This document shows positions 10,398-21,728 of a stretch of 64,000 nucleotides of DNA, in pieces. This stretch comes from Dioscorea cayenensis subsp. rotundata. Taxonomy: Eukaryota; Streptophyta; Magnoliopsida; Dioscoreales; Dioscoreaceae. Every line of letters begins with the position of its first letter. Within the stretch, counting starts at the first letter, position 1. The notes beneath the pieces were generated by a model. That model made no database searches and was not told the origin of the DNA. It saw nothing but the letters and a program-made list of their open reading frames with translations. The stretch covers positions 21,797,501-21,861,500 of the forward strand of contig NC_052474.1 of NCBI RefSeq assembly GCF_009730915.1, read 5' to 3'. A program made the position numbers and the translations under genes.

Positions 10398-12816
10398 CTA
10401 ACAGCATGAGAACCTGCTTGAATTTTGTTTTGCTTCGTCGGTACCATTGCTAGTGAGGCTCACCCGGTTGAGCGACAACTCGGCTTTATATGAATCAGAA
10501 TTCAGCACTTTTCTGCTCACATTATCATAAATCTCTTTTATAACTATCTCAAATGCGGTCTTCACGTTTGTCGAATCTAATGCTGAAGTCTCCATAAAGA
10601 ACAAACCTTCTTCCTCTGCAAGGGCTTTGCCTTCTTCCACAGACACAGATCTAATACTCTCTAGATCACATTTATTTCCAACAAGCATCCTTGCAACGGT
10701 GGTATCAGAATGAGCTGCAAATGAAGAATTTATATCTAATTCTTAGTGACTTGTCATGTCCGTAAACAAATATGTACAAAAAATTTAATTAGCATATGCA
10801 ATCGAAAACAGAAACAGTAAAGCACAAATTCTTGGGAGTTCAAATAACTACAAATAAACACAAATAAGCACATAATAATTTGATTTCAGTTGATAAAACT
10901 AAAACATATATGTAATAGAACCAGGTAAAATATGGGATGATGGCATAGGCCATATAAAATGTAGGGAAGGCAACATGTCGGATTCAGGGTGGGAGAAAAC
11001 CCGTTCCCGAACTGCTATTAATAAGAATAATTATTATCTTAAGTAATTTTAATTATATATATATAATATCAGGCGAGAGTAGGACTTAGAGCAAGGAGTC
11101 CCTCCCTAGTTTTACTTGACCGGAGATCCCCATCCTGAACCCAGCTCCAAAAGAAACACCAACATGAAAACGTGCAGATGTTAAAGATGGGGGATATTGA
11201 ACCACATGGCAAATACAAATGTATATATATAAAATGTATGAAATACCAACAGGTGGTATTAACAAGCATGAGAACGTAAAGGTTTGCGTAAACTAGTTTA
11301 TGATTGTAAATAAAATGTTAACATAAGTCATTATGAGGACATCACATGAGTAAACCATAATGGAAGCACCTAAGTATAAATGTAGAGGATAGACAGTATG
11401 GATGAAGAAAACTGAACAAAACTCATTGGAAAGGAAATTTAAATTTGGAAAGTTAAAATGAAAAAGTAAACTACACACAAACAACTCTAAGGCATATAGA
11501 ATAAAGTACCCAAATCATCTTCAGACTAGTTTAAAAAGCCGGTATGGCCATGCTAGAAGGATTTAAAAGAACAATAAAAGTTGAACACTTGAACTATAAA
11601 ACTTCTACAAAGATTTGCCCAAGGGTAACATTGCTAATAAAATGATTAATTTTTATCACACTACCAATGGTTTTACATCTCATGTCATGATTCTCCCATC
11701 GTCAAGTTAAATGCTAAAACAAACATAAGCAGGAAAAAAAAAACAATGAAAGACTAAAAAGAGATTCAATTGAGCCTAAGAAGAAAAAGAGATAAATGGA
11801 AGACAGAGAACAAGATAATGGAAAGGAAAAGGGAAAGATTCATTACAAAAGACTTTAAAAAAAAAAATGCAAACATGTCTTAAAATTCATATGATCTATC
11901 ATTTTCATCACAAACATCTAAGTAGTGGAGAACCATTCATTTGAACCCTCCTCTGCCAGGGAAATAAACAGATCCAAACATTACCAAAATATAAGTCATA
12001 GCTGATCACTTCATCTCAACTTTTCACTCACTACTCACTAGCAGGCTCCCTTCACAAATGGTATGAGTTGCAAAGTGAATCCTTCCTCAAAAAATTACTT
12101 TTTTTCCTTTGCAAAAGAAAAAACACTTGAATCTTTAGATCTTCAAAACAAGTCTACTTCCAAAGCAAAAAACTGGCCTTGAATTTACCAACTACTCTTA
12201 TCTAAAAATCAGTAAAAGTTTCAACACCTTTGTTCTGTACTCTTGATAGAAACAAGAACAAATTTGCACTAAAAATCTCCTCAATAGCAATATCACAACA
12301 ATTACTAGATGAAAAATCCAAACCTCGACCAGATCTAACCCTAAAATGTCATTCATTTAAAGTACTAAATTAGGCAACCAGATCCCAGCAATCCACATCC
12401 AAGATAAAACTTTTCAAAAATCAAAAGAACAAGCAGCAAGAGAATCAAAACAAAAAAGAAACAAAAGTGGTGATCGGGGACTTACTGCTGAGCTCCTGCA
12501 GCCATCGGGCGACACTATCGAAGGTAGTGCGGCGCGAGATGTCGTAGACGACGAGCGCGCCGACAGCGCCGCGGTAATAAGCGGAGGTGACGGCACGGAA
12601 GCGCTCCTGGCCAGCAGTGTCCCAGATCTGGGCCTTGACTTCCTTGCCATCAATTTCCATGCTCTGGGTCTGGAACTCCACTCCAATGGTGGCCTTGGAG
12701 TGGGCATTGAACTCGTTCCGAGCGTACCTTGAGAGCAGGTTGGATTTTCCCACCGCTGAGTCTCCGATGATCACCACCTTGAAGAGATACTCCTCTCCTT
12801 CTTCGTCTTCCCCCAT
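10398..12816 (-). CDS. Rab GTPase, RABA5 subgroup
   Basis: Two exons, 12816-12486 and 10714-10398, joined by a phase-1 intron of 1771 bp, give 215 aa, the usual Rab length. All G-motifs are intact: P-loop GDSAVGKS at residues 18-25, switch I TIGVEF at 43-48, DTAGQE at 66-71, NKCD at 124-127 and ETSAL at 152-156. The protein ends in CC, the double geranylgeranylation signal that anchors Rabs to membranes. The C-terminal region ([16 protein letters not shown]) matches plant RABA5 proteins. RABA proteins act in trafficking between the trans-Golgi/recycling endosome and plasma membrane. The intron sits between the switch II side and the NKxD motif. Subgroup call good; the paralogue letter is not determined. 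Confidence 0.93.
10715..12485 (-). other. Intron of the RABA5 gene
   Basis: Donor AGCA|GTAAGT, acceptor TTTGCAG|CTCATTC. At about 10979-11150 it holds a decayed insertion with imperfect inverted ends (GGATTCAGGGTGG and CCATCCTGAACCC) and a G/C-rich right side. The rest looks like ordinary AT-rich intron. Confidence 0.75.
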
Positions 12817-12955
12817 TCTTCACCTCCGAGGTCCTTCAATGGCGATCAATGGCGCTGAGAAAGCTTGGATTTTTCTCAAGTTCTCATTTTTATATTTTCA
12901 CGTTTTTTTCAAATACCTCCCTGAAAAAATTAAAACCAACCGAATAGTTCCCTTT

Positions 12956-12963
12956 GTATATAA
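12956..12963 (-). promoter_or_regulatory. Candidate TATA box of the RABA5 gene
   Basis: On the minus strand the sequence reads CCTTATATAC. It lies 140 bp upstream of the start codon, which would leave a 5' UTR of about 110 bp. Position and context fit; no transcript evidence. Confidence 0.4.
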
Positions 12964-13566
12964 GGCCCCCATTCTTTTTATAATTTCATGCTTTTTTTCT
13001 AATTTAAATGCACATTCTCAATATTAAATATATTTTACCAAAGGTTTTAGAACGATAAAAATATTAAATTATGTCTTAAAATAAAATTATTATTATTTTT
13101 TTATAATAGTGATAAATATATGTTAGTATCTCTATTGTGAGTGAATTATTGTTAAATATATGTCCATCAAAGAATATGCACAGTAAGTTATTGTCTTGAA
13201 AACATCCTCATTTCATAGATGTAATATCATTTATGAGTTAATTTTTTTAACAAAAATTTAAACATTCAGTACACACTACTGTTTGTCACAAAATAGACTC
13301 ATGTTAGTGTCTTTAATTATTTAGCCTAAGTGTTTTTGACAATGCTATTTAATTAGCTTTGATAATTTCAATGTTTTATATTTTAGGCCAGAGATATTTT
13401 TACAAAAAGAATGACTTATTTAAAGGGAATTTTATAAATATCAACAAATTCAGGGAGGTAAAGGAAAAAGGCATTTTAATTTTAAATTAATTAAAAAAAG
13501 AAATACCAGTGAGAACAGTCAACGGGTGGGTGTGAAGGCACGACGACTGAGGTCGCTCCCATGTGG

Positions 13567-13575
13567 ACACGTGGC
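13567..13575. promoter_or_regulatory. G-box/ABRE-like element upstream of RABA5
   Basis: ACACGTGGC contains the palindromic CACGTG core bound by plant bZIP and bHLH factors. It lies about 750 bp upstream of the RABA5 start codon in a locally GC-richer patch (13510-13630). Whether it is used is unknown. Confidence 0.35.
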
Positions 13576-14303
13576 GATTTGTTGTAATATTCTACAGTGG
13601 TTGAATCCATCCGTCCACTGCTTCTTGCCTCGAGATTTGTGATCAATTGAAGAAAGCTAATCTCGGAGCGAGATTGATGGGGCCATTTTTGGTATTTTCT
13701 GGTGACTCGTTAAGTAAAATTGTCTGAATCTTTTGGTGGCATTTAAAAGGAATTTCATTTTTATTTATTTATTATTACAATTTATTCATTTTTTTACAAA
13801 TACAACTAGTGCTATCAAATGGATTAGGAATAAACTAAAAAACAGACTGTGATTGTAAATCCACATTCGTAACTTAGATTTATTACCACCATTATATTCA
13901 ATAGTATTTAAACTCAGAATTTTATGAATATTTTACATCTATGAACTTTTAAGCATTTTTTTTCTATAATTATTTATTTATTAGAAATCAAATAAGATAA
14001 GAAAGAAGAGGTTCGTTGGTGGTTGTTGGATTGGTGGTGGGAAATGGGAGTAGGACGAGGACAGCCTGGTTTGGTTCTAAACCCTTTAGATCTGATTAAT
14101 ATTTGATTTTTTTTTAAGTATTTCTTTTGCGTATACAACCTTGAAAAATCTTATAATTACATAGATATAAACTAATATTGCATAATTATACCAATTGGTT
14201 CAGACAAGTAATGATAATGTTAGGTAGGCGTGATAGTTGGAGCTTTACGTGTAGAGTTGCAATGATTTTTAGATTTTATAATTATTTTAAATCTTACCTT
14301 TTC

Positions 14304-14334
<31 letters not shown>

Positions 14335-15298
14335 GTTGTTGCGTAAAAAGGTTATATATAATAATTTAATTTTTTCTAAATAAATATACTCAATTTTTAT
14401 ACCGTAAATATTTCATTCACGCCAATATTTATCTTTAGAGTTTGTGATCCAGCTTCTATTTGACCTAATCCAAAAAATTTATAGTGCAACTTATATAATT
14501 TTTATAATTATAAATTTTTTTGAGGGATTAATGCCAGTAATTGGGAGATTAGATTAATGGAATAGCTCGTCACTGATTTTCATTGGTGTGACGAAAAGAA
14601 TCCCCTTAGTATGGATTTATCTAGGAATTTAAGCATAGCTTGATTGAATTTAGGTCAAGACTTATGATAGATTTAGGGTTATTTAAATATATTTTAAAAT
14701 TTTATTATAAAAACAAAAAATTGAGTTTAGCAAACTAATCCACTGTAATTGTCTCAATTTTTCAAACATAGTGGAATCATCTTCCTTTTTATTTTTGCCC
14801 AAACGTGATTTTTCCATATAAATTTATGTGTTATTTATTTATTTGCTTATTATCATTCATTATTCCGTTAATTTATCTCATTACTTGAGTTATATCATAT
14901 ATATATATATATACAATATATATGTTTATAAGTATAAATTGTTGCTTACTATAATTCGCTATTATATATATATATATATATATTCTTCTAAATTTTATGG
15001 TGCAAATATGTACATAAATATAAACTTCTTAATTTTTCATATATAACATCATCGGATGTACATAAACAAAAAAAAAATGTTAATTTTAAATATATTATGG
15101 AACTTTTTGTAAAACAATTGCACATTTTTTTATATTTTTAATTTATTGATTAATTTTTAAAATAAATAAATAACAACTCAGGAGGCCCAGCCCAACTATT
15201 AACTGGGCCAAACTACCAAACAACATGAAGCGTGACGGCATACACTGAGTGAGATTGATATTTGAATATATATATTCACAAATATATATATATATATG

Positions 15299-15553
15299 AG
15301 AACCCATTATCTAGGGACGTCCCTAGATTTCAAATCTAGGGATGTCCATAGTAGCCATCGGATGAAAATCTGACGGCTCTTATCATTATGAACAGTAGAA
15401 ACCGCGTTCTACAGTGTTGTACATTGATCATGAACAGTAAAAGGTGTGCAGTGTTTATATAATCAATCAACCATCGGATGATGATCTAACGGCTTAGATT
15501 TAAAAACATCCCTAAATTTGAAATCTAGGAACGTCCCTAGATGATGTTTTCCT
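15299..15553. mobile_element. MITE A in a (TA)n tract
   Basis: The left end (ATCTAGGGACGTCCCTAGAT) and the reverse complement of the right end (ATCTAGGGACGTTCCTAGAT) form TIRs of about 44 bp with a few mismatches. Each end can also fold on itself, for example CCCTAGATTT/AAATCTAGGG on the left. Inside, CCATCGGATGA followed by ATCTGACGGCT or ATCTAACGGCT occurs near both ends in the same direction. (TA)n lies on both sides. There is no coding capacity. Confidence 0.75.
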
Positions 15554-15570
15554 TATATATATATATATAT

Positions 15571-15660
15571 AATTGTTATGTACGGATTACAAGCAAAAGA
15601 TATTTCTTTTGCTTGTAATCCGTAATATCTTTTGCTTGTAATCCGTACATAACAATTATA
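15571..15660. repeat. Compound palindrome between two (TA)n tracts
   Basis: A unit starting AATTGTTATGTACGGATTAC and ending AGCAAAAGATAT (15571-15603) is followed by a partial inverted copy (15604-15624) and a full inverted copy (about 15626-15658). The arms are essentially perfect over about 33 bp. A further direct copy sits at 15974-16005. Confidence 0.9.
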
Positions 15661-15678
15661 TATATATATATATATATA

Positions 15679-15954
15679 GAATGCATCCTTTGTCAACGTT
15701 CACAGAAACGTAATCTGTGAACGTTGATATGGGCCGTTGGATTTCAATCCAACGGCCGCACTAATCGCTCGCGAATGCAACATCGTGCACTATTTATAAG
15801 CCACGATAAAAAGTGGGATGCACGGTGTTTTTGATCCGAATCGTCCCAATCAATCTCAGAGACAAGAATCGAATCAATCACGCCCATCCAACCCTATGAA
15901 AGATCGAGATCATCTGCGGACGACTCTACGAACGTCCGCAGATGATGTTTAGCC
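15679..15954. mobile_element. MITE B1, hairpin-ended element in (TA)n
   Basis: The left end holds the hairpin TCAACGTTCACAG/CTGTGAACGTTGA. The middle holds GGCCGTTGGATT/AATCCAACGGCC with a 2-base loop. The right end holds CATCTGCGGACG/CGTCCGCAGATG. The two ends are not good inverted repeats of each other. (TA)n flanks both sides and there is no open frame. Confidence 0.75.
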
Positions 15955-16005
15955 ATATATATATATATATATATAATTGTTATGTACGGATTACAAGCAA
16001 AAGAA

Positions 16006-16283
16006 GAAGAGGATGCATCCTCTGTCAACGTTCACAGAAACGTAATCTGTGAATGTTGATATGGGCCGTTGGATTTCAATCCAACGGCTGCACACTGTTC
16101 TGTGAACAGTAATGTTGTGCACTATTTATAAGCACAGTAAAAAGTGGGATGCACAGTGTTTTGATCTGAACCGTCCAATCAATCTCAGCACAGTAAATGA
16201 ATCAATCACAGCCATCCAACCCTATGAAAAGTACTGTACATCATCTGCGGACGACTCTACGAACGTCCACAGATGAGGTTTAG
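16006..16283. mobile_element. MITE B2, second copy of the hairpin-ended element
   Basis: Colinear with B1 from GATGCATCCT through ATGGGCCGTTGGATTTCAAT to GTTTAGC, with some substitutions: CGAACAG-type blocks of B1 read CTGTTCTGTGAACAG here. The stretch AGCAAAAGAA occurs just left (15996-16005) and just right (16282-16291), which would be a 10 bp target duplication and would place the insertion inside the unit of the neighbouring palindrome. Confidence 0.75.
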
Positions 16284-16669
16284 CAAAAGAAATATATATA
16301 TATATATATATATTATAACAAATAGATCATGCATTCCTCTATGTATCATTAGTTCTAAATTTTAAATTATTGACTAAATAACTAGTATCATGCTAGTGTT
16401 GGCAATCTGTGAAGTTATTGTTAAACAAAAATAAATACTATAATTTAATCATTAGTTAATTTGAAAAGTTTATTAAAAAAAAAAAATAGGACTTAGTTGG
16501 AAGCATTGGGGAATTAATTATATATTCCTATAAAAAATATTATATCTCTTAAATATCCCTTCATACTATTTTGATTTATTTATTTATATACTCCGATAAT
16601 TAAAAATTAATTAATTTTTTTTATTTAAAGTAAACAATTATTAATCATTTTTTTTGCATTAATTTACTT

Positions 16670-16785
16670 TAAAATAGCTAGCATTCGTATAAACCTAACA
16701 ATGAATCAGGAGTTTGAATCTCTCCTCTTGCGTGGTGAATAATATCAATAATATCATCTCCATTTTGTCAAAAAATTTATATATT
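16670..16785 (+). mobile_element. SINE-like relic
   Basis: GGAGTTTGAATCTC at about 16710-16723 resembles a pol III B box, followed by TCTCCTCTTGCGTGG and an A-rich end (GTCAAAAAATT). A weak A-box-like stretch lies upstream. No target duplication found, so this is tentative. Confidence 0.35.
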
Positions 16786-17282
16786 TTTTTAAATATATTA
16801 AAAAACAATAATTTTTAACTATAAAAGATATATAAATAGATTAATATGTTTATATGAGAGTATATTAGTTACCAATTAATTGGTATTTTAATGGGCCACT
16901 CGAGTGATTTTCTAAATATATATATATATATACACACACATATAAATATATGTAGGACTTCTCCAAGCCTAATGGATGTTGAGATACATGCATCTTTCAT
17001 TCATCAACTTGAAATAATTCAGTATCATCAAGTTGCACATTCAAACTCCCTCAATTCAACTCTCATTGTTTAATCAAATTAAATTGTTGGTAGTGCTCAA
17101 AAAATGTTTTAAGTTGCACTCATCTTTTTTATTATCTAAATGTAGCTAGAATTAATATCTCATTCTATGACAGAGATCAAGCTCAGCTTTCCAATAATTT
17201 ATACAATTAAATGTATGCTTCAAAAGTCAATCAAATTTGCTCCCACTTGGTTCTCTAACTACTCCTAACAAACTCTTCTCCA

Positions 17283-17290
17283 TATATATA
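17283..17290 (+). promoter_or_regulatory. Candidate TATA box of the BAHD gene
   Basis: TATATATA followed by CATTGCATTG lies 66-73 bp upstream of the ATG at 17356. This is a suitable distance for a short 5' UTR. Confidence 0.45.
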
Positions 17291-17355
17291 CATTGCATTG
17301 CAAATAATTCACACACACATACAAAAGAGCAAAAAAAACATTCATTCAATTAATT

Positions 17356-18835
17356 ATGGGCTACTCAGTAAAGAAATCATCAGAGACTTTGATAGTCCCT
17401 GGAGAGCCAACTCCGGCCGGTAAGCTCTCTCTTTCGTGGATAGACCGATACCCGTCTCACCGGGGAATGGTAGACACATTGCATGTATTCGAACACGGCC
17501 ACAATACGACACCGGTGATTATTAAGAAGGCATTATCTCAAGCACTTGTTTTATATTACCCTCTCGCCGGAAGGCTTGTGAAGTCGGACTCCGGTGAGCT
17601 TGAGGTTGATTGCACAGGAGATGGTGTGTTGTTCATTGAGGCATTTGCCAATTGTACACTCGAAGATGTTCGATATCTCGAGCTTCCTCTTATGATCTCA
17701 AAGGATGAGATCCTCCCCTTTCCACTCTCTGAGAATGTTAAAGCCATTGGTGCGCTTGTGATGATGCAGGTACATTTCTTGGATCGATTATAATTTTTTT
17801 TCATTTTGGTCTTTAAGCATTTTAAGTAAATTTTCTTTTTTTTTTTTGCGCGCATATACAAGGATTTGAACTCAAAATCATTTATATAACCCAAAACCTT
17901 ACCACTTAAACAAACCTATTGGTTCTTTCATTATAATGTACCATAGAAGAGATCAAGCTCTGATACCAATTTAATCTTATTCATTCTATGTGTTTTGTTA
18001 GGTGACAAAGTTCGAATGCGGAGGATATGTGATCGGATTAAGGTTCAACCACACGGTGGCAGACGGAATAGGAGCAGCACAGTTCATCACCGCCGTAGGA
18101 GAGCTCGCAAGAGGATACCGACAACCAGTGATAGGACCCGCAGTTTGGTGCCGAGAAAAACTACCATTGCTTAAACACCTCAAACCCGGACCTCCGCCAT
18201 CGTCCAACACCGCAAAAAAACTCATCTACAACACTTTCGACATCTCCAATCAATACATTGACAATCTAAAAATGAAATATCATCTTCAAACAGGCCTAAA
18301 TTGCTCTAAATTCGACATCATGATGGCCAAAGTGTGGAAATGCCGAACAAAGGCCATCGAACCAGAACCGGAACTCAAAGTCCATCTCACCTTCGCCGCA
18401 AATACTCGCCATCTCCTCCACCAAATCGGAAAAGGTTACTACGGAAACTGTATTTTTCCGGTGACAGTTTCAGCAAGCAGTGAAAATATAATGAACTCTT
18501 CAATTGTTGACATTGTGGACATGATCAAAGATGCTAAAACTGAACTTCCTGCAAAGTACATGAAGTGGTTAAAGGGAGAAATGGAAATGGATCCATTTCA
18601 GCAAAAGAATGAGTATGATCAATATGTTTATGCTTCTGATTGGACAAAGGTTGGGTTCAGTGAGATTGATTATGGATGGGGAGTTCCAATGTATATTGGA
18701 CCAGTGAGTATGAGTGATGACATTGCTTCTTGTGTGCTTTTAAGGTCTCCTGCATACAAGGATGGTGCTAGGCTTATCACTCGTTGTGTTAAAAAGGAAC
18801 ACTTGCATGCATTTCAAAGTGAGATGATGAGTTAA
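17356..18835 (+). CDS. BAHD acyltransferase (HXXXD-type)
   Basis: Two exons, 17356-17769 and 18002-18835, joined at phase 0 (ATGCAG|GTACAT and GTTAG|GTGACA), give 415 aa. The catalytic motif HTVADG lies at residues 155-160, with His155 the general base of the family. The C-terminal structural motif is DYGWG at 361-365, a Tyr variant of the usual DFGWG. The N-terminal PLAGRL motif is present. BAHD enzymes are cytosolic and move acyl groups from CoA thioesters to alcohols or amines in specialised metabolism. The single intron position between the N-terminal half and HXXXD is typical. The length is at the short end for the family (430-460). The substrate cannot be read from sequence; similarity in style is to benzoyl/acetyl transferases of small alcohols. 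Confidence 0.9.
17836..17925 (-). mobile_element. SINE-like insertion in the BAHD intron
   Basis: Read on the minus strand it has an A-box-like TTAAGTGGTAAGG (17898-17910), a good B box GAGTTCAAATCC (17862-17873) about 25 bp further on, then an A-tail of 12 (17836-17847 as T on the plus strand). This order is typical of tRNA-derived plant SINEs. The piece to its right (to about 17985) reads TTGGTATCAGAGCTTGATCT on the minus strand, resembling the initiator-Met primer-binding region of LTR elements. No target duplication found. Confidence 0.5.
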
Positions 18836-19483
18836 GTAATTTGGACGTTTTGATCGATCATGTTTGAAGATGCATGTGTGACTAAATTAAGTTTGTTTTG
18901 TATACTTGTTTTTTTATACGTTTTTATATATGTATGGTCATACAAAGATGCATGTTATTGCTTTGGAAAGATATATATATATATATATATAAAAGAAAAT
19001 AAATATTTATAATACTTTTTATTATAGTTTTTTTTTATTAGTGATCTTCTTTGATTTTTTAGTTTAACTGAATTAAAATGTTTATATATTTCTAAGTCAT
19101 GGAAAGAGAAAATACGTGGAGTACTTTGCTTCTACAACAATCAAATTTTCTTATATATATATATATGTGAATTGTATGCTCTAGAATGCAGTGCAGTTAA
19201 CAAACACAGCTTAACTTACATTTGAACTCACGCTTAATTTGATAGGTTGGTATAAAACCAAATGAAACCTATTTATTTGGTCTTTTCTATAAATCTTATT
19301 GTAATTGTGATGCTTGTTAATTTGTTTATTTCTTTTCATTCATTAATTACTTCCCTTATATATATATATATATATATATACGTAAAGCGAGCTTCTTTGG
19401 AGAAAGGAGGCCAGGAATTGATGATCAGAACAATTGGAACAATTGTCACAAGCCGGCCTCCTGTCAAGAACATGCATGGCCAT

Positions 19484-19518
<35 letters not shown>

Positions 19519-21728
19519 AGTTTTAATTTGTCAACTGAAAGCCAGCAAGAGAGTGGTGAGAACGTGCATATCATGCATTAATTAGAACACTTAACAATAT
19601 TGTTAAAGAAATTCCTACATGCCGGCAAGTCAATGCATATTATATTGATAACAAGTTAATGTTGCCTATTTTTGCATTAATTATTCTCTCTAGATCTTGT
19701 CACCAAAACATGTTGGAGGAGAGGAGTCCCCTTCTTCAATTCTATTATTTTTAATAAATATTATTTCAAAATATCTAATCCCTAAACTATATGTGCATCT
19801 CTTCTATAATTATATATCTAGCAGATTCATATACTTTATTAATTAACTCTTTATACATGTATAGACATATATATATATATATATATATTCTTCATATATA
19901 CACTTTATTAATCAATTCTAATTCCGTTTGTAAAACTGAAACTGATTGCTAATTCGTTATTAATCAATTACTAATTATTAGTAACAAAACAAGTATGTTG
20001 CTAAATTACGGTTTCTAATTCAACATCTTCTTGTAGTGATACCACTACTTCTAATTCTTCTTCTTCATTATCATCATCATCATCATCATCATCATCTCCA
20101 TTAGAAACCCTACCACTCTAATGGATGGGCAAGCTCCCTTACATATATCAAAACCTTGCACAAGTCCATGTCCATCTTGTATATAGCTAGCCATGGCAAA
20201 AACCCTACCTACCAAGGTCCTTAAATGTGCACTTCCATTAATTATAATTTTTTATAAATATATTTATGTATGTATGTATGTATGTATGTATGTATGTATA
20301 GAACATATATGTTATTCATTTGGCCGTCCCTCTTGCATGTGTTCTCCATTGACCATCACAGAGTTGTTGCTGTTGTAGTCTTGTAGATGCACCTCACTTA
20401 ATTAGTTCCCAGTGTATTAATTACACCAGGTCAATACCTACTGATTGATGCTAACTAGACATGTTTCAATTATATAAAATGTATATAAAGTTGTGGAATT
20501 TTTCCCTTTTGACTTTGGATTAATGGCTAGCTAGTCTGTACATGTGAACCTAATGTTTTTTATTGATATATAGAACCTTTTATTATTGCCTTCCGTTTTT
20601 CAAAATCTAGTTAAAATACTCTTTCCTCTGATCAATCTAGTTGAATACATATATATATATCACTAACTTAACAATTAAACTGAAAACCCACATTAATTTC
20701 CCAAAAATTAAATTCAACAATAAACCATGCAGAAGCTTTGGATCAGGTACGTACTGATCACCAAAATATGGCAATCACGTGCATGTGCCATGCATGCAAA
20801 TTAACCCCCATGCACATATATACGTAAACCTTCACCTTCTCCTGATCACAGTAAACATTCCCCACATCTTGAAAACAATTAAGTATATATTGGAACTGCA
20901 TTCATTTGTGGTGAGACTGAGCATGCAGAGTTGTTAACTTGTGAGTGAACCATTGCATGTGTTGGTAATTAAGATATGATTAGGAACTTGGGGTGCTTTA
21001 TATATGATGAACTTTGTGGGGGTTGAAGTTTATTGGAGATGAAGGTAATTAATTAATCAGAAGAATATAACTTGCATTTTCTTTTTACAATTTTTTTTCA
21101 TTTTATGTTTATTTTTATTTTGATGAAATTAAATTATGAAATAGTTGGTTCATGAAATTTTATCATACACACACACACACCCTTTGTATTTTGATTCATT
21201 TCTATCTGCATCCATATTAAAAAAAAAACATATAAAAATGAAAATAAACATTTGGGAAAAAAAAACAACAATAATACATGATTTTGCAACCTGACACACA
21301 TTGAAAACAGGCGAAAAAAAAAAGACAGACATCATTTTGAGCTTTCAATCAAAATCCTCAAAAGATATAAACAAAAGACTCTTTAAAACTTTGCTGACTT
21401 TACAAGCAATTACATGAAAACACCACTCATGCATGTTCTTCAACAAACTCAAACAAACACCATATTACAATTACTAGATCAACACCAACTTACTAAAGAA
21501 TCAACAGTAAAATGAATAATGAGAAAAATTTGTGCAAATTCCGGCACCTTTCTTTTCTTTCTTTCTAGGGACATATATAAACCGGCCATACATGTGACGG
21601 TGTATGTACATAAGAAAGTTCAAGGTTTAGCATATTCTGTACTCTGGAGAAGAAAGAAATTAAACACTCCGGCTTCTCCTCGACTTGTATATGAAAAGGG
21701 AAATATTTCCGGCCTAACGTATTTTACT
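18836..21728. other. Intergenic DNA between the BAHD and FRA3-type genes
   Basis: AT-rich with (TA)n arrays near 18969-18990, 19357-19380, 19488-19515 and 19866-19888, a (TCA)n run at 20071-20096 and a (TATG)n run at 20265-20299. The last few hundred bases are likely the 3' UTR of the minus-strand phosphatase gene. I see no gene. Confidence 0.65.
20265..20299. repeat. (TATG)n microsatellite
   Basis: About nine uninterrupted TATG units. Confidence 0.9.

Larger units (their letters stand above)
12817..17355. other. Intergenic DNA between the RABA5 and BAHD genes
   Basis: AT-rich and gene-free as far as I can see. It holds the RABA5 promoter side, a (TAT)n run near 14305-14332, the cluster of TA-flanked hairpin elements at 15283-16310, a SINE-like relic near 16670-16785 and the BAHD promoter on the right. 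Confidence 0.65.

Noticed and set aside
19617..19640. Short match to miR169 (TGACTTGCCGG on the minus strand)
   Set aside because: Only about 11 bases match; the rest of the mature sequence and a fold-back arm are missing.
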